DNA of 64,000 bases from Elephas maximus indicus (GCF_024166365.1 NC_064846.1:27673866-27737865); one strand, 5' to 3'; counted from the stretch's first letter, positions 45,040-56,517 are shown. Numbers and translations are program-made. The notes: a model not told the origin generated them from the sequence alone.

Positions 45040-46707
45040 TAAGTCTTCTTTAATTTCTTTCAGCAGCGTTGTATCATTTTCAGTGTATAAGTCTTTCACT
45101 TTCCTACTAGGTATTTTATTCTTTTTGATATTATTGTAAATGAAATTGTTTTCCCAATATCCTTCTCAGGTTGTTTAATGCTGATGTACAGAAATGGAAC
45201 TGTTTTCTGCATGTCCATTTTGTATCCTGCAACTTTGCTCTAGTTGCTTTTTTTGTGGATTCTTTGGGATTTTCTCTATATAGTATGTTATCTGCAAAAA
45301 GGGATAGTTTTACTTCTTCCTTTCAACTTTTGATACCTTTTACTTCTTTTTCCTGATTAATTGCTCTTGCTAGAACTTCCAGTAAATTTTGAAAAGCAGT
45401 GGTAAAAGGTTGAATCCGTATCTTGTTCCTGATCTTAGGGTGAAAGCTTTCAGTCTTTCTCTATTGAGTATTATGTTAGTTGTGGGTTTTTTTTTTTTTA
45501 AATGAATGACCTTTATTGTGATGAGGAATTTCCCTTATAATCCTTGTTTGTTGAATGTTTTTATCACGAAAGGGTGTCGGATTTTGACAAATGCCTTTTT
45601 CATATCAACTGAGATGATCATGTGATATTTCCCCCTTCATTCTATGAATATGGTGTATTACATTGATAAAGCCCAGTTGATTGTGGTGTATAATCCTTCT
45701 TAATATGCTGTTGGATTTGGTTTGTTAGTATTTATTGAGGATTGTTAAGTGTACATTCACAGGTGATATTGGCCTGTTGTTTTTTCTTGTGGTCTTCTCT
45801 GGCTTTGGTATCAGGGTAATGCTGGCTTCATAGAATGAGTTGGAAGTGTCACCTGTTCTGTTTTTTGGAGTTTTCGAGAAGGATTGGCATCAGGTATTTA
45901 AGTATTTGGTAGAATTTCCCAGTATAGCCATCTGGTCTTGAACTTTTCTTTGTTGGGAAGTTTTTTTTTTTTTTTATTGCTGATCTAGTCTTTTGTTATG
46001 AATTGTTGAGATTTTCTCCTTCTTCTTGAGTCAGTTTATGTAGTTTATATGTTTTTAGAAATTTGTCTATTTCATTTAGACTATCTAATTTGTTTACATA
46101 TAATTGTTCATAGTATTATTTTCATTTTGTTCCCATAAGGTCAGTAGTAATGTCCCCACTTTTATTTCTAGTTATAGTTATTTGCATCTTTTTCCTTTTC
46201 TTCTTTGTTAGTCTAGCTTAAGATTTGTCAATTTTACTAATCTTTTCAAAGAACTAACTTCTGGTTTTGTTGGTTCTCTTGTTTTTATATTCTCTAGTTT
46301 ATTTATCTCTGCTTTAATGTTTGTTATTTCCTTTCTCTGGTAAATGTTCACCCCGTTGCCTTTTCTTTTTCTAATTCCTCATGTTGTAGAGTTAGATAGT
46401 TGATTTGAGATATTTCTTCTTTTAATTGTAGGCATTTATTGCTATCAGTTTCTCTTAAAGGATTGCCTTTCCAGCACACTTAAGTTTTGGTATGTTGTGC
46501 TTTCATTTTCATTTGTTTCTAAGTATTTTTTTATTTCTTCTTTGACCAATTGGATGTTTATTAAATTGTTGTTTGATTTCCTCATATTTGTGTAATTTCC
46601 AGTTTTCTTGTTACTGATTTTCTAGTTTTATTAATTCTATTGTGCTTGGAGAAGATACATTGTGTGATTTTCGTGATGGCTGCAGTTTACTGTTTGCAAA
46701 GTATTTT

Positions 46708-47703
46708 TTTTCTTTTTTTTAATAATTTTGATTGATCTTTAAGTGAACGTTTACAAATCAAGTCAGTCGGTCACATATAAGCTTATATACACCTTACTCC
46801 ATACTCCCACTTACTCTCCCCCTAATGAGGCAGCCCTTCCAGTCTCTCCTTTCCTGACAATTTTGCCAGTTTCTAACCCTCTCTACCCTCCCATCTCCCC
46901 TCCAGACAGGAGTTGCCAACACAGTCTCAAGTGTCCACCTGATACAAGTAGCTCACTCTTCGTCAGCATCTCTCTCCAACCCATTGTCCAGTCCCTTCCA
47001 TGTCTGATGGGTTGTCTTCGGGAATGGTTCCTGTCCTGGGCCAATAGAAGGTTTGGGGACCATGACCGCCGGGATTCCTCTAGTCTCAGTCAGACCATTA
47101 AGTCTGGTCTTTTTATGAGAATTTGGGGTCTGCATCCCACTGATCTCCTGCTCCCTCAGGGGTTCTCTGTTGTGCTCCCTGTCAGGGCAGTCATCGGTTG
47201 TGGCCGGACACCATCTAGTTCTTCTGGTCTCAGGATGATGTAAGTCACTGGTTCATGTGGCCCTTTCTGTCCCTTGGGTTCATAGTTATCGTGTGACCTT
47301 GGTGTTCTTCATTCTCCTTTGCTCCAGGTGGGTTGAGACCAATTGATGCATCTTAGATGGCTGCTTCTTAGCATTTAAGACCCCAGACGCCCCATTTCAA
47401 AGTGGGATGCAGAATGTTTTCATAATAGAATTATTTTGCCAATTGACTTAGGAAAAAAAAAAAGTATTTGCTTTTGGTCCAGTCCAGTTGAGCTGACCTT
47501 CCGTGTATTGAGTATTGTCCTTCCCTTCACCTAAAGCAGTTCTTATCTACTAAAAAAAAAAAAATCTAGTAACTAATCAGTAAATAACCCTCTCCCACCC
47601 TCCCTCCCTCCCCCCCCTCGTAACCACAAAAGTATGTGTTCTTCTCAGTTTATACTATTTCTCAAGATCTTATAATAGTGGTCTTATACAATATTTGTCC
47701 TTT
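46708..47703 (-). mobile_element. 5'-truncated L1 3' end with perfect 17-bp TSD
   Basis: Poly(T) at the low end, then about 1 kb of L1 3' UTR matching L1-A and L1-B, ending just inside the last codons of ORF2 (stop complement at 47670-47672). The target repeat tgtttgcaaagtatttt is identical at 46691-46707 and 47704-47720. Internal A-runs at 47452-47463 and 47552-47564 are expansions. The 166-codon plus-strand frame 46743-47243 is antisense to the UTR. Confidence 0.95.
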
Positions 47704-47784
47704 TGTTTGCAAAGTATTTTGCAAGCTGTTTTCACAGTGAGTGTATTCTAAATCTGTTATCTCTATAATCAGTGGCCAGGCACT

Positions 47785-47822
47785 AAAAAAAAAAAAAAGA
47801 GAGAGAGAGAGAGAGAAACACA
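47785..47822. repeat. (A)n(GA)n microsatellite
   Basis: A run of 14 A followed by about nine GA units and 'aacacac'. Possibly grown from the A-rich tail of an older insertion. Confidence 0.85.
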
Positions 47823-48272
47823 CAAGAAGGAACTCTGGCCCTTTAAATTGCTGCTATCTGGAGAAGCTTCCACTGCAAGAATGTGTCAGTCATCTGCACT
47901 GGTCTTCAGGGCACTGCCAGACCAACCCAACTGTACAAACTATACAACCCCAAATCCCTCGAGGACAAGGGCCCCACTGCCTGCCCTGGCACCAGCTGGC
48001 TGTTGTAGGAAGAAAACTACTGACTCCACCATTACTGCTAGGGGTGAGGAATTGGGAAATGGTAGCAAGTTGGTGCACCCAGTTCGCTTACAGAATATCA
48101 GCAGCCTTTCCCCCCAATCTGGCACTCTGTTGTTTGGTTTAAGTGCCCTATCTGATTCAAGAGGTCCTGAATAGTTGTTTCCAATTGCTCTTTCCATTTC
48201 AACTTTGGAATGGACAGACCTTTTTGTTTTGGTGGATGGACTCTTCTCTAGAGCTTCCTACTCTACCATTTT
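47823..48272 (-). other. GC-richer segment, possible L1M 5' UTR
   Basis: Unassigned segment between the (GA)n repeat and an L1-start-like motif at about 48250-48272. It supports overlapping open frames of 133, 108 and 85 codons on both strands, none resembling a known protein. A 5' UTR of the host L1M is my best guess. Confidence 0.35.
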
Positions 48273-48289
48273 GTGTGATGTCTTAAAAA

Positions 48290-48935
48290 ATAGTTTTGAT
48301 AGCTATATAGATCTAGATTGATTTTTTTTTTCCTCTCAACACATTGAAGATTATTGTTTCACTGTCTTCTGGAGCTCATTGTTGCTATGAAGAATTGTAT
48401 TCTCAGTCTAAATGTCTTTGTATGTTAACTTCTTTTCTGTGGTGCATTTAAGATCTTTTCTCTGACTTTGGTGTTTTATATTTTCACCACACTATATGTA
48501 AGCATGCTTGGGATACCATGTTCCTCCTGAAGCAGTGGATACGTGCCTTTCATTAATTCTAGAAACTTCCCAGCTGTTATTTTTTAAAATATTACTTCTA
48601 CCATTCCTTTTATTCTTTCTAGAACTTAAATTAGACATGTACTAAGCCTTTCCATTCAGTCCACTATTTCTCTTAATTTCTATTTCGTGTTTTCCATATT
48701 TTTTTCTCTGTATTTTATGCTGGATAATTATTTCATTTCAATCTTCCAGTCACTTATTTTTTCCAACTTTATCTCATCTTCCATATAACACATCAACTAC
48801 ATTTTTAATTTTATGACATTTTTATTTCTAGATACTCTATTTTGTTTCTTTTCAAATCTACTTGTTTTTACCTTGTGTTATAAAATTTTAATACCTGAAG
48901 TCTTTGAGAGTCTGTATCAGTCATTTATTGTGTCT
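48290..48935 (-). mobile_element. Ancient L1M ORF1-region fragment, antisense
   Basis: Phrases such as 'ttcactgtcttctggagctcattgttgctatgaagaa' and 'tttctctgactttggtgttttatattttcacc' are antisense text of the old L1 ORF1 C-terminal region. Separate from, or a rearranged part of, the larger L1M to its left. Confidence 0.55.
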
Positions 48936-49301
48936 ATTTACTTGGATCTACAATCAACACCCATAGAAGTGCAGCAGTCAAGAAATCAAACGTCACATTG
49001 CATTGGGCAAATCTGTTGCAAATCACCTCTTTAAAGTGTTGAAAAGCAGAGATGTCACCTTGAAGACTAAGGGCTCCTGACAGAAGGCATGGTGTTTTCA
49101 GTCACCTCATATGCTTGCAAAAGCTGAACGGTGAATAAGGAAGACTGAAGAATTGACACCTTTGAATTATGGTATTGATGAAGCGTATTGAATATACCAT
49201 GGACTGTCAAAAGAACAAACAGATCTGTCTTCGATGAAATACAGCCAGAATGCCCGTTAGAAGCAAGGATGGCGAAACTCTATCTCACATAGTTTGGACA
49301 T
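48936..49301 (+). mobile_element. RTE LINE fragment, sense
   Basis: RTE RT C-terminal coding text from 'ttacttggatctacaatcaac' to 'agtttggaca', with numerous stops and small deletions. It breaks where an LTR begins and does not resume after it within recognisable range. Confidence 0.8.
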
Positions 49302-49545
49302 TGTCATGGATTGAATTGTATTCCCCCAAAATATGTGTCAACTTGGCTAGGCTATGATTCCTAATATTGTGTCGTTGTCCTCCATTTTGTGATTGATATA
49401 ATTTTCCTATGTGTTGTAAATCCTAATCTCTGCCTGCGGTTATGAGGCACTATTAGATTACGTTAAAGAGGATTAGGCTTTCTCTCTCTGTCCTCTCCGG
49501 AGGAAGGTCCTTGTCATCAGTCTTCCCCTGGGGTTTAGTGTAGGT
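49302..49545 (+). mobile_element. LTR 5' part (ERVL-MaLR-like) abutting RTE
   Basis: Begins TGTCATGGATTGAATTG like the complete LTR at 21240 and stays alignable through 'gttaaagaggattagg'. After about 49480 the wording becomes rearranged (a 'ggaaggtccttgtcatcagtc' segment looks inverted relative to the other copy). The 3' end is not recognisable. Confidence 0.65.
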
Positions 49546-50490
49546 GCCCATCTTTCTCTTGCTCTGACTCAAAGCCTAATCTCCATTACTTAGAGAATAT
49601 ATAATCCCCTAGTTCTGGGTTTCTGATATCTGCACAGCCCCTGAGCCAGCCTTGGCGTTTACTTACCACACTGGTTTCAGCTTCTCTCTCTCTTTCTTTC
49701 TCTATCTCTGCTCTCCCTTCAACTCCCTTAGAGATTTTTCTTGTTTCTCACAAGCTCAACACTGCATTTAAAATTATATTTGTTCAGTTTATGTGCAATG
49801 CAGATGTTTTGAAGGAGAAAGACTTTTTAGATGATCTATTTTGCCATACTGATGGAAGTGGAGTCTGCCCCTGTGTGTATTAGGTATTCAATAAATATTT
49901 ATTGAATAAAGTAATGATGTCGGGGAAGGTGAGAGATTTTTTTCTAGAATGGTCTAGGGCTCTGTTCCAACTCCTGAGATGGATGTATCAGGTTGGAAAT
50001 TCTTATTTCAGTATTTTCCCCTGAATGCTTAATTTTAGGTGCCCATATCCTCCTCATTGCTATAGGCTTAGTAAGGAATGCTGTGCCTGTTTTTAAAGTA
50101 TTTATCAAAGTACAGAGTTCTTTGGAGTAGAAGTTTTGGGGGAAAAAAACCTACTTTCCTCAATTTCAAACTATGACTTTTTTTTTTTAAACATGTGTCT
50201 TTTTATTCCTTATATTTTTTACTTTTCGGCTTAGCTGTATAAGAAAAGAGACTAAGAAAATGGAAGCTCCTATCAGCAGCCAGAAACGGGCCCTGAGAAA
50301 CCGAAGCTATGATAACTCAAAACATCTGTCTTGATTTTTCTGAGATGATGAAAGGCAGGATTCTTCCAAAAAGCTTGAGCTATACTTGGTACTAGGTATT
50401 GTGGCACGTAGCTTTATTTGGCATTTTCTTATGAGAGTTCATGACAGTTCTCTTCACAAAAAAGAAAAAAAGTGGCCCCATACAGCTGCC
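49546..50490. other. Unassigned DNA with possible L2 tail
   Basis: Mostly unassigned. Around 49890-49915 'ggtattcaataaatatttattgaataaa' resembles an L2-type 3' end, and there is a T-run at 50178-50188. No gene is seen. Confidence 0.35.
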
Positions 50491-50660
50491 GGGAAACCCT
50501 GGTGGTGTAGTGGTTAATAGCTATGGCTGCTCACCAAAAACTTGGCAGTTTGAATCCAGTAGGTGCTCCTTGGAAACCTTATGGGGCAGTTCTGTTCTTT
50601 TCTTTAGGGTTGCTGTGATTCTGAATCAACTCGACGGTAAAGGGTTTGGTTTTTTGGTCT
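50491..50660 (+). mobile_element. AfroSINE, short form
   Basis: Head 'gggaaaccctggtggtgtagtgg', B box 'gcagtttgaatccagt', tail 'caactcgacggtaaagggtttgg'. Complete from A box to tail. Confidence 0.9.
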
Positions 50661-51037
50661 TCACTGCAGCCTGCTTATAGCCGGCCTGGCATTCAGTTAG
50701 ACCTTGGTGTTTTGTTGAACATAAACAATTTCTCACAACAATTTATCTGTTACTGTGAGAGAGCAAGACATAAACATGACCTGTTTGTAATCATGTTTGA
50801 GCAGAAAAACAACATTTCCCAAACACAAAAATGACCGAACACACCCCAACCCTGGTAAATGAGTGACTGCTGCTTCTTCACCAATTAAAGCTATAGCCGT
50901 ACTGCATTTCTCTCGTTGCTACATAAAAATTAAGATACCCAATCATAGAAGTACCCCTGCGTCCTGACAGTACCTAGCCCAGAGCAAAATCATGCTTCCT
51001 TGATCCCTCCCCAGAATCACCCAACACAAACCCAAAT

Positions 51038-51173
51038 CCTGTAAGAGCTCGGCTGGTAACCAAAAGTTTGGCAGTTCAAATCCACTAGCTGCTCCTTGTA
51101 AACCCTATGGAGTAGTTCTACTCTGTCCTATAGGGTAGCAATGAGTTGGAATCAACTTGACGACAATGGGTTT
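51038..51173 (+). mobile_element. AfroSINE, short form, 5' end lost
   Basis: Begins within the head at 'gtaagagctcggctggtaacc', with B box 'gcagttcaaatccact' and tail 'caacttgacgacaatgggttttt'. The A-box part is missing or overwritten. Confidence 0.88.
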
Positions 51174-51196
51174 TTGATAGGAATATCTTTTGAAGG

Positions 51197-51401
51197 GGTC
51201 CAGGTAGCACAGTGGTGAAAGTGCGTGGCTGCTAATCAAAAGGTCAGCAGTTCGAACCCACCAGGTGCTCTGCAGGAGAAAGATATGGCAGTTTGTTTCC
51301 TTAAGGATTTATAGCCTTGGAAACCATATGGGGTAGTTCTACTCTGTCCTTACAGTGTCACTATGAGTTACAGTGGACTCGATGGCAGTCAGTGGGTTTA
51401 G
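51197..51401 (+). mobile_element. AfroSINE, long form
   Basis: Starts 'ggggtccaggtagcacagtgg', has B box 'gcagttcgaacccacc', the long-form insert 'ggagaaagatatggcagtttg' and tail 'ggactcgatggcagtcagtggg'. Flanks 'ggaatatct' (51180) and 'ggaatacc' (51410) hint at a short TSD. Confidence 0.9.
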
Positions 51402-51850
51402 TTTGGTTGGGAATACCCTCTGACCGAAAAGCCGAGATAGCAGAGATGAGTGGGGAAGTCTGGGTTTATTTCCCACCCTCAGAGCATTCAGTCTGGATCT
51501 GTGAAAATGTTAAGAATGATGAATGAGCTGTAAATAGAAGTTTTCTCTGACTGTGAGCCATAAACAGCCATAAATGGATTAGACCGAACAGCTGGGAGCA
51601 AAACCATGGGTATTATGCAGGCACACAGAACCGGCTGTGGACTGTAACTAGCATCCCACCCTATTGATTAGCTGTTCTGTGGACCATAATAAAACTATCA
51701 CGGTTAATTGCTAGAAAGAGGCACGCACCTAGAAACAGGCAAGTTAAGATGTTAGGCCTCTAGTTTATTGCTCAAAGGCAGGATAATTTGTGTTTCATTA
51801 TAACACTTTCCCTGCAGGATCTATAGGGTTCAGTCAACCCCCTCCTCCCC

Positions 51851-51853
<3 letters not shown>
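51402..51853. other. Unassigned intergenic DNA
   Basis: Between the AfroSINE and the CA repeat I see no gene or named repeat. A 69-codon frame (51317-51526) starts in the SINE and is not supported. Confidence 0.4.

Positions 51854-51889
<36 letters not shown>
51854..51889. repeat. (CA)18 microsatellite
   Basis: About 18 uninterrupted CA units after 'cccagt'. Likely length-polymorphic. Confidence 0.97.
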
Positions 51890-51891
<2 letters not shown>

Positions 51892-53590
51892 TGTTTTTAA
51901 GCATGAGAACATTTGATTACATTTTATTGCCTTCTAGCTATGAATCAGTGACTTTTTCTAGCCAGGCCCATCCTGATCTGCAAGGCTTCCAAAGGAAGAG
52001 CCAGGATTTTTTACAGTGCAGCGTGGGACATACCAAAGGGCAGTTTTCAATATTAGGCTACAATTTTTTTCACCAGGTCAACTTGGACCCATTTAATTTT
52101 TTACACATTTTTACTTACACAGAAGCGTAATAGGAACAATGCCATAAACCTTGTAGTTATGAAGGGGAGATTAGGTGTTCCTTCATTATTGTTATTTACA
52201 CCGAGAGAAAGTGCCAGGCGTTTGATAAGGGCCTATGGAGTTTCATCTCCATTTAAGACTTGCAGCATATAAGATAGAATGTTTTGGTTTATGTCATATA
52301 ATGTTGTAAGAAAGGGCTAATGGGCTATTTAGTTTTGTTTTCTATCACAGCCATCTTGTTTGAAAAGGTAATATATCTTTTGAGGCATTATTATAATGGG
52401 AAATATGAGGACTACTGGCTATTTCTCTTTAATACTTTTACCCTAGAGTGAAATGTATGTCTATGTGTTGGGCTCATAGATCACACATGTCACTGGCAGT
52501 GGGGAAGTGGGTGTGCCTTGCCAATATGAAATGTGGTGTGGAAAGAACTTATTTTCAGAAGCCATGTGTGTCTGCACCTGGCTTCCTGCCACATTCTGAG
52601 CTATACTTTTCTTTCTGCTGTATTCCAGAAGTTTCCACAGCGTGGTAGCCAAAAGCAGCATTCTTTTTTTATTGGTTCCTGTGTGCGTCTTTGACTGCAT
52701 TCTTCTTTGCACTAGGGCATAAGAGAAAAACTGTTTGCTGGTGGGGTAGTACTTTTGGAGCAAGACCACTTAGCCTACCTGGGAATCTGATTTACATGGC
52801 TGGCCTCCTTGGTGCCACCCTGAACATAGACTTAAGCACAGGAGTCTGTGTTTCATATGGAAAGTCAATAAAAATTTATTGACCACCTACTATGAGCCAG
52901 ACAGCTTGCTGCTAACAGACAAGAGATGTATTATTGAACTCATTATCTAACCACCTTTAGTGCTATTTAATGTGCTGATATCACCATTTAGGCCCTAAAT
53001 CAGATCACCAATGCATGCTGACACCAAGGGTGGGAATGGAGGCACATGTATCCTTTGCTAATTGTCAGTCCTTTAGCTTACAGCTCTTCCAGCCGCTCCT
53101 ACCTACCTTAGGCTGCTCTTTTAATAGTGGTAAGAAGGGAGGGGACTCTGATCCCCTCCACCGCCAGTATTCAGAGCCTTATGGACAAGTCTGGAAGGTC
53201 TTCTGTTAAATGTCCTAATGTACTGGATCCCTTTTCTGATATCATCACAGAGGAGACATGTTAGGGAATTGGGGGAGAGAAATTTACGCCAGACTAACCA
53301 AGTCCTATCAACAAGAGTGGTTTAAAAGATTTAAGTAGTCTTTTCAATCTGCAATAGGAGACTGAGGTTTTGAAAACTATATTGTAATCAGAATATGGAG
53401 GACCCTGAAAACCAGGCAGAGGCATTTTGAACTAATTTGATAGGATAAAGTTTTTTGATTATCTGTACTGTATATCCTGCCCAGTTCCCTTCTGATAGAA
53501 TATAGGCAAAAACACATACACAGGGCACTTCAAACAAATTTTGGAAGACAGATCTAAAATCATTTTAAGAAAGTGAGATAGTTATAACTG
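51890..53590. other. Unassigned intergenic DNA
   Basis: No convincing gene. Around 52868-52900 'aaatttattgaccacctactatgagccagacagc' resembles the start of an ancient mammalian repeat often seen as 'cacctactatgtgccagg'. Frames up to 102 codons (52461-52769 minus) have no family resemblance. Confidence 0.35.
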
Positions 53591-53599
53591 CTTGTGCCT

Positions 53600-53835
53600 T
53601 CCCCACCCAACCCTATCAATCACTATTGTGCTTCCCTATTTTATTCTCATCCATAGCCTGGGCCACCATCTGACATAACATATATTCATTGTCTTATTCT
53701 CCTTATTTGAATGTGAGTTCTATGAGAGTTGAGATCTATACTCGTTTTGTTCTCTGTTCTGTCCCTAGTGCCTAGAATTAGGTTCTGGCTAGTAGTAGAT
53801 GTCTAATAAATAGTTTTACTTGAATAAATAATTAT
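53600..53835 (+). repeat. L2 LINE 3' end
   Basis: The series 'ttatttgaatgtgagttctatgagag', 'ttgttctctgttctgtccctagtgcctagaa' and 'tagtagatgtctaataaatag' is the classical L2 3' tail wording in diverged form. Ancient, pre-dating placental radiation. Confidence 0.7.
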
Positions 53836-53889
53836 ACTAGGAACCAGGAAGGGAGCTGCTCTAAATTTATTGATCATGAAATGGTCTAC

Positions 53890-54112
53890 CAAAAAAAAAG
53901 CAAAGCAAAGAAACCAAACCCACTGCTGTTGCATCGATCCAACTCATTGCGACCTCATGTGTTACAGAGTAGAACTGCTTCAGAGGGTTTTCTTGGCTGT
54001 AATCTTAATGGAAGCAGATCTAGCCTTTCTTCTTCAGTATTGCTGGGTAGGTTTGAACTGCTAACCTTTAGGTTAATAGTGGAGCTCAAACCTTTTGCTT
54101 CACTCAGGAACC
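53890..54112 (-). mobile_element. AfroSINE, long form, antisense
   Basis: A-rich tail complement (aaaaaaaaagcaaagcaaag), 'ccactgctgttgcatcgatcc', the long-form middle (ctgtaatcttaatggaagcag) and 'gtttgaactgctaaccttt', then the head near 54100. The head is degraded. Confidence 0.82.
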
Positions 54113-54662
54113 TGAAATGATCTACAGGCACTGATAACTCTGATGGTGGTGATTGGGGCAGAGTTGGTGAAGCCAGTAGGGGCTCTTGGAGTCTTCCTGT
54201 CACGAAACCAACAGAGCCTGGTCCACGATGGTATCAGGAATAAATGGAGAGAAAAAGGAGACTAGGGAGCCCACCCTCATCTTCTGCAGGATTACTCCTT
54301 CTCTCTTAATCTTTCCAGCCCTAGGATATGTAAGAGAAAATGGGCATAATTAGAGCAGAATGGATTTGACAGCCTGCCTTCAGGAGATATGGTGAGCAAG
54401 ATGATCTTTTCTGCATCCTTTTTAGAGCTATGATATTATAATGCTGTAATGATATTATAATTTCATCATCCCCAACTTCCATGTCAATGCATGCATGCTT
54501 CCTCGAAGCAGGAGGGATTCTAAGAGTATTATTGACTGAGACAAAGAGACAAAGCTGCACAAATGTGGTTTTAGCACTGATGGAATGAGGGCATTGGTGT
54601 TTGTAGGTCTGGCACTTTGGGGCAGTCTGGAACCACGCCTCCCTTCTCCCTTACTAGCAGAC

Positions 54663-54809
54663 TGTTGTTGCTTTGTGCCGTGGAGGCGATTCTGACTCAT
54701 AGTGACCCTGTAGGACAGGGTAGAACTGCCCCACAGGGTTTCCAAGGAGTAGCTGGTAGATTCGAACTGCCAACCTTTTAGTTAGCAGTTGTAGCACTTA
54801 ATCACTTCC
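54663..54809 (-). mobile_element. AfroSINE, short form, antisense
   Basis: 'gactcatagtgaccctgtagg', 'gtagaactgccccacagggtttccaagga' and 'attcgaactgccaacc' in tail-to-head order. The head is slightly truncated near 54808. Confidence 0.9.
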
Positions 54810-56330
54810 AGTGGTAAATCATGCAAGGAGCAGGACAGTTGTGAAAAGGGCAAAGGTAAGAGTTTGAGAATCTGCCAGAAGTCTCATGAGAAACTGATCG
54901 GTCCGTTTGTAGCTGGGAGCCCCTGATGCTTTTGAATTCTCTTGTTTTTGTTTTCTCAGCCAGTCAAGGCTACCACTGAGTTGATTTTCCTGACTAAGAG
55001 ACAGGGTTTTCCTGGAATCGGAGCTATCTACACTTGCTTCTCTTCAGGAGCAAACTCTTACCTTTTGATAGAATGTTTTCCACATGCCTTCGGAGTTGCT
55101 GATAATTGTTATTAATGGGATCTCTGTCATTGTCCCTGGCTGACCTGCAGAGCAAAAGAATAAAAGTCTTAAGGAAGTGGAATTAATAACTCCATCGCAA
55201 TGCATCATAGAGATAAGCCAGTAATTGCCAGGTCAGATGGGCATTTGCAGATAGATTGTTAGCTGGTTATACTATAATGAAAGAGCAGACCTTTTACATA
55301 AGTTTGTGAATAATGTTTCTCATAAACACAGTAGATTGATTATCCCAGGAAAGCTTCCCCCTAAACCTGAGACTATCAGCAATCATAATAATGAAATATT
55401 AATAACCAATTTGACAATCTATCAAGAGTAAATTTCATAAGCCAGTATAATGAGCTCCTGGTTTCTAATTTTGGAGGGGAGCGAGATGAAATATTACTGA
55501 AGGCAGAAAGAGAATGTGTTTTGCACTGGGGGCCAAATCAAGATTATTTCCTCAGAAAGAGTAGGTCTGAAGAAGTGGAGGGTGCAGAGAACAATAGGAC
55601 GCTCAGATGATTTACCTATTATCATGCTTACTGCCATTTCTGTTTAGTTTTATTTATTTCCCGTACAGAAATGATTGCATTAGTTAATCTAATTTTCAGG
55701 AAAAATAGTCTTTGGATTTTTTTTTTCTGAAAGCAGTGTATAATTACACCTTTATGTTATAAGAGTTTGCAGAGTTCTATTTGTTGGTTCCCTAGCAACC
55801 ATAGGAACTCTGGATTTTTCAGCTGGAGATCAAAACTAGAATCCTTAATATAGAAATAAAATAAGATGCTTATTAGTAAAAATAGTGCACGTGGTAATTT
55901 TGAATGACTACCAGAACAAGGAAAATGATCCCATCGATATATCTTTATTGTTCTGATCAATAGAAAACCGTGTGGGTGGCACCTATCACAAATCCAATTT
56001 TCAGCTACTATATTTAGCACCCACATTCAGCTTATCTTCTTTGTGGTTTTAATTACTCACATTGAGATATCTGAATGTTTATCAGTACTGCATAATTACA
56101 TTTTTTCAGGTATAAAAGAGGGTGACACGTCGCTTTAGTACAAATTAAAAGGGACATGATTAGGACTGTGCGTATGTATGGTGCCGTTTATGTTGCTGCT
56201 TCCATATATGTTGGCGTTGGTGATCTTTCATACTTTGAGTTGTTTCCTGCAGTGGGGCTAGGCTCATACTGGATATTCTCTTTCTTAGTCCAATTTGTGA
56301 TGGGAAACATTTATCAAAAGGCAGTTGAGG
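54810..56330. other. Unassigned DNA, possibly conserved non-coding
   Basis: No gene or young repeat. The segment 55140-55450 is free of repeats and rich in TAAT/ATTA-type words, which could reflect a conserved non-coding element or just AT content. Frames here are short. Confidence 0.3.
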
Positions 56331-56466
56331 TTGTTCTTAGATTAAAGTGTGGTGATTGTTGCACAACTCTGTGAATAGAACTAAAAACCACTGCACTGTA
56401 TACTTTGAAAGGATGAATTTTATGGTTTGTGAAAATATATCAATAAAGCTGTTATTATATAAAAAG
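56331..56466 (+). mobile_element. L1M 3' end, sense
   Basis: 'ggtgattgttgcacaactctgtgaat', 'ctaaaaaccactgcactgtatactttgaaagg' and 'caataaagctgttattat' are the typical 3' terminus of older L1 (L1MA-type), with AATAAA at 56442-56447. Confidence 0.7.
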
Positions 56467-56517
56467 GAGGCAGTTGGGCCCTTCAGCCCCTGCAATCCTT
56501 CTTCTCCTTTCTTTTCT

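Larger units (their letters stand above)
34440..48272 (-). mobile_element. Ancient L1M element hosting four later insertions
   Basis: An old L1 on the minus strand. The 3' region covers 34440-34871, 36231-36515 and 43932-44050. ORF2 continues to about 46690, recognisable by antisense ORF2 phrases such as 'ttgttccattggtctgtatg', 'gacaaatgcctttttcatatcaactgagatgatcatgtg' and 'ggtatcagggtaatgctggcttcatagaatgag'. 47721-48272 may be its 5' region, ending in 'gcttcctactctaccattttg', which resembles an L1 5' start in complement. It is split by an RTE, L1-B, a TIR element and an L1 3' end; its text resumes exactly after each. ORF1 is not visible, so the 5' part is uncertain. Confidence 0.75.

Noticed and set aside
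47741..48197. Cluster of 133-, 108- and 85-codon frames as an exon
   Set aside because: Both strands are open together in a GC-rich segment next to an L1-start-like motif; probable old L1 leader.
51854..51889. Short regular repeat as a CRISPR-like array
   Set aside because: It is an uninterrupted (CA)n microsatellite with no spacers, in a mammalian genome.
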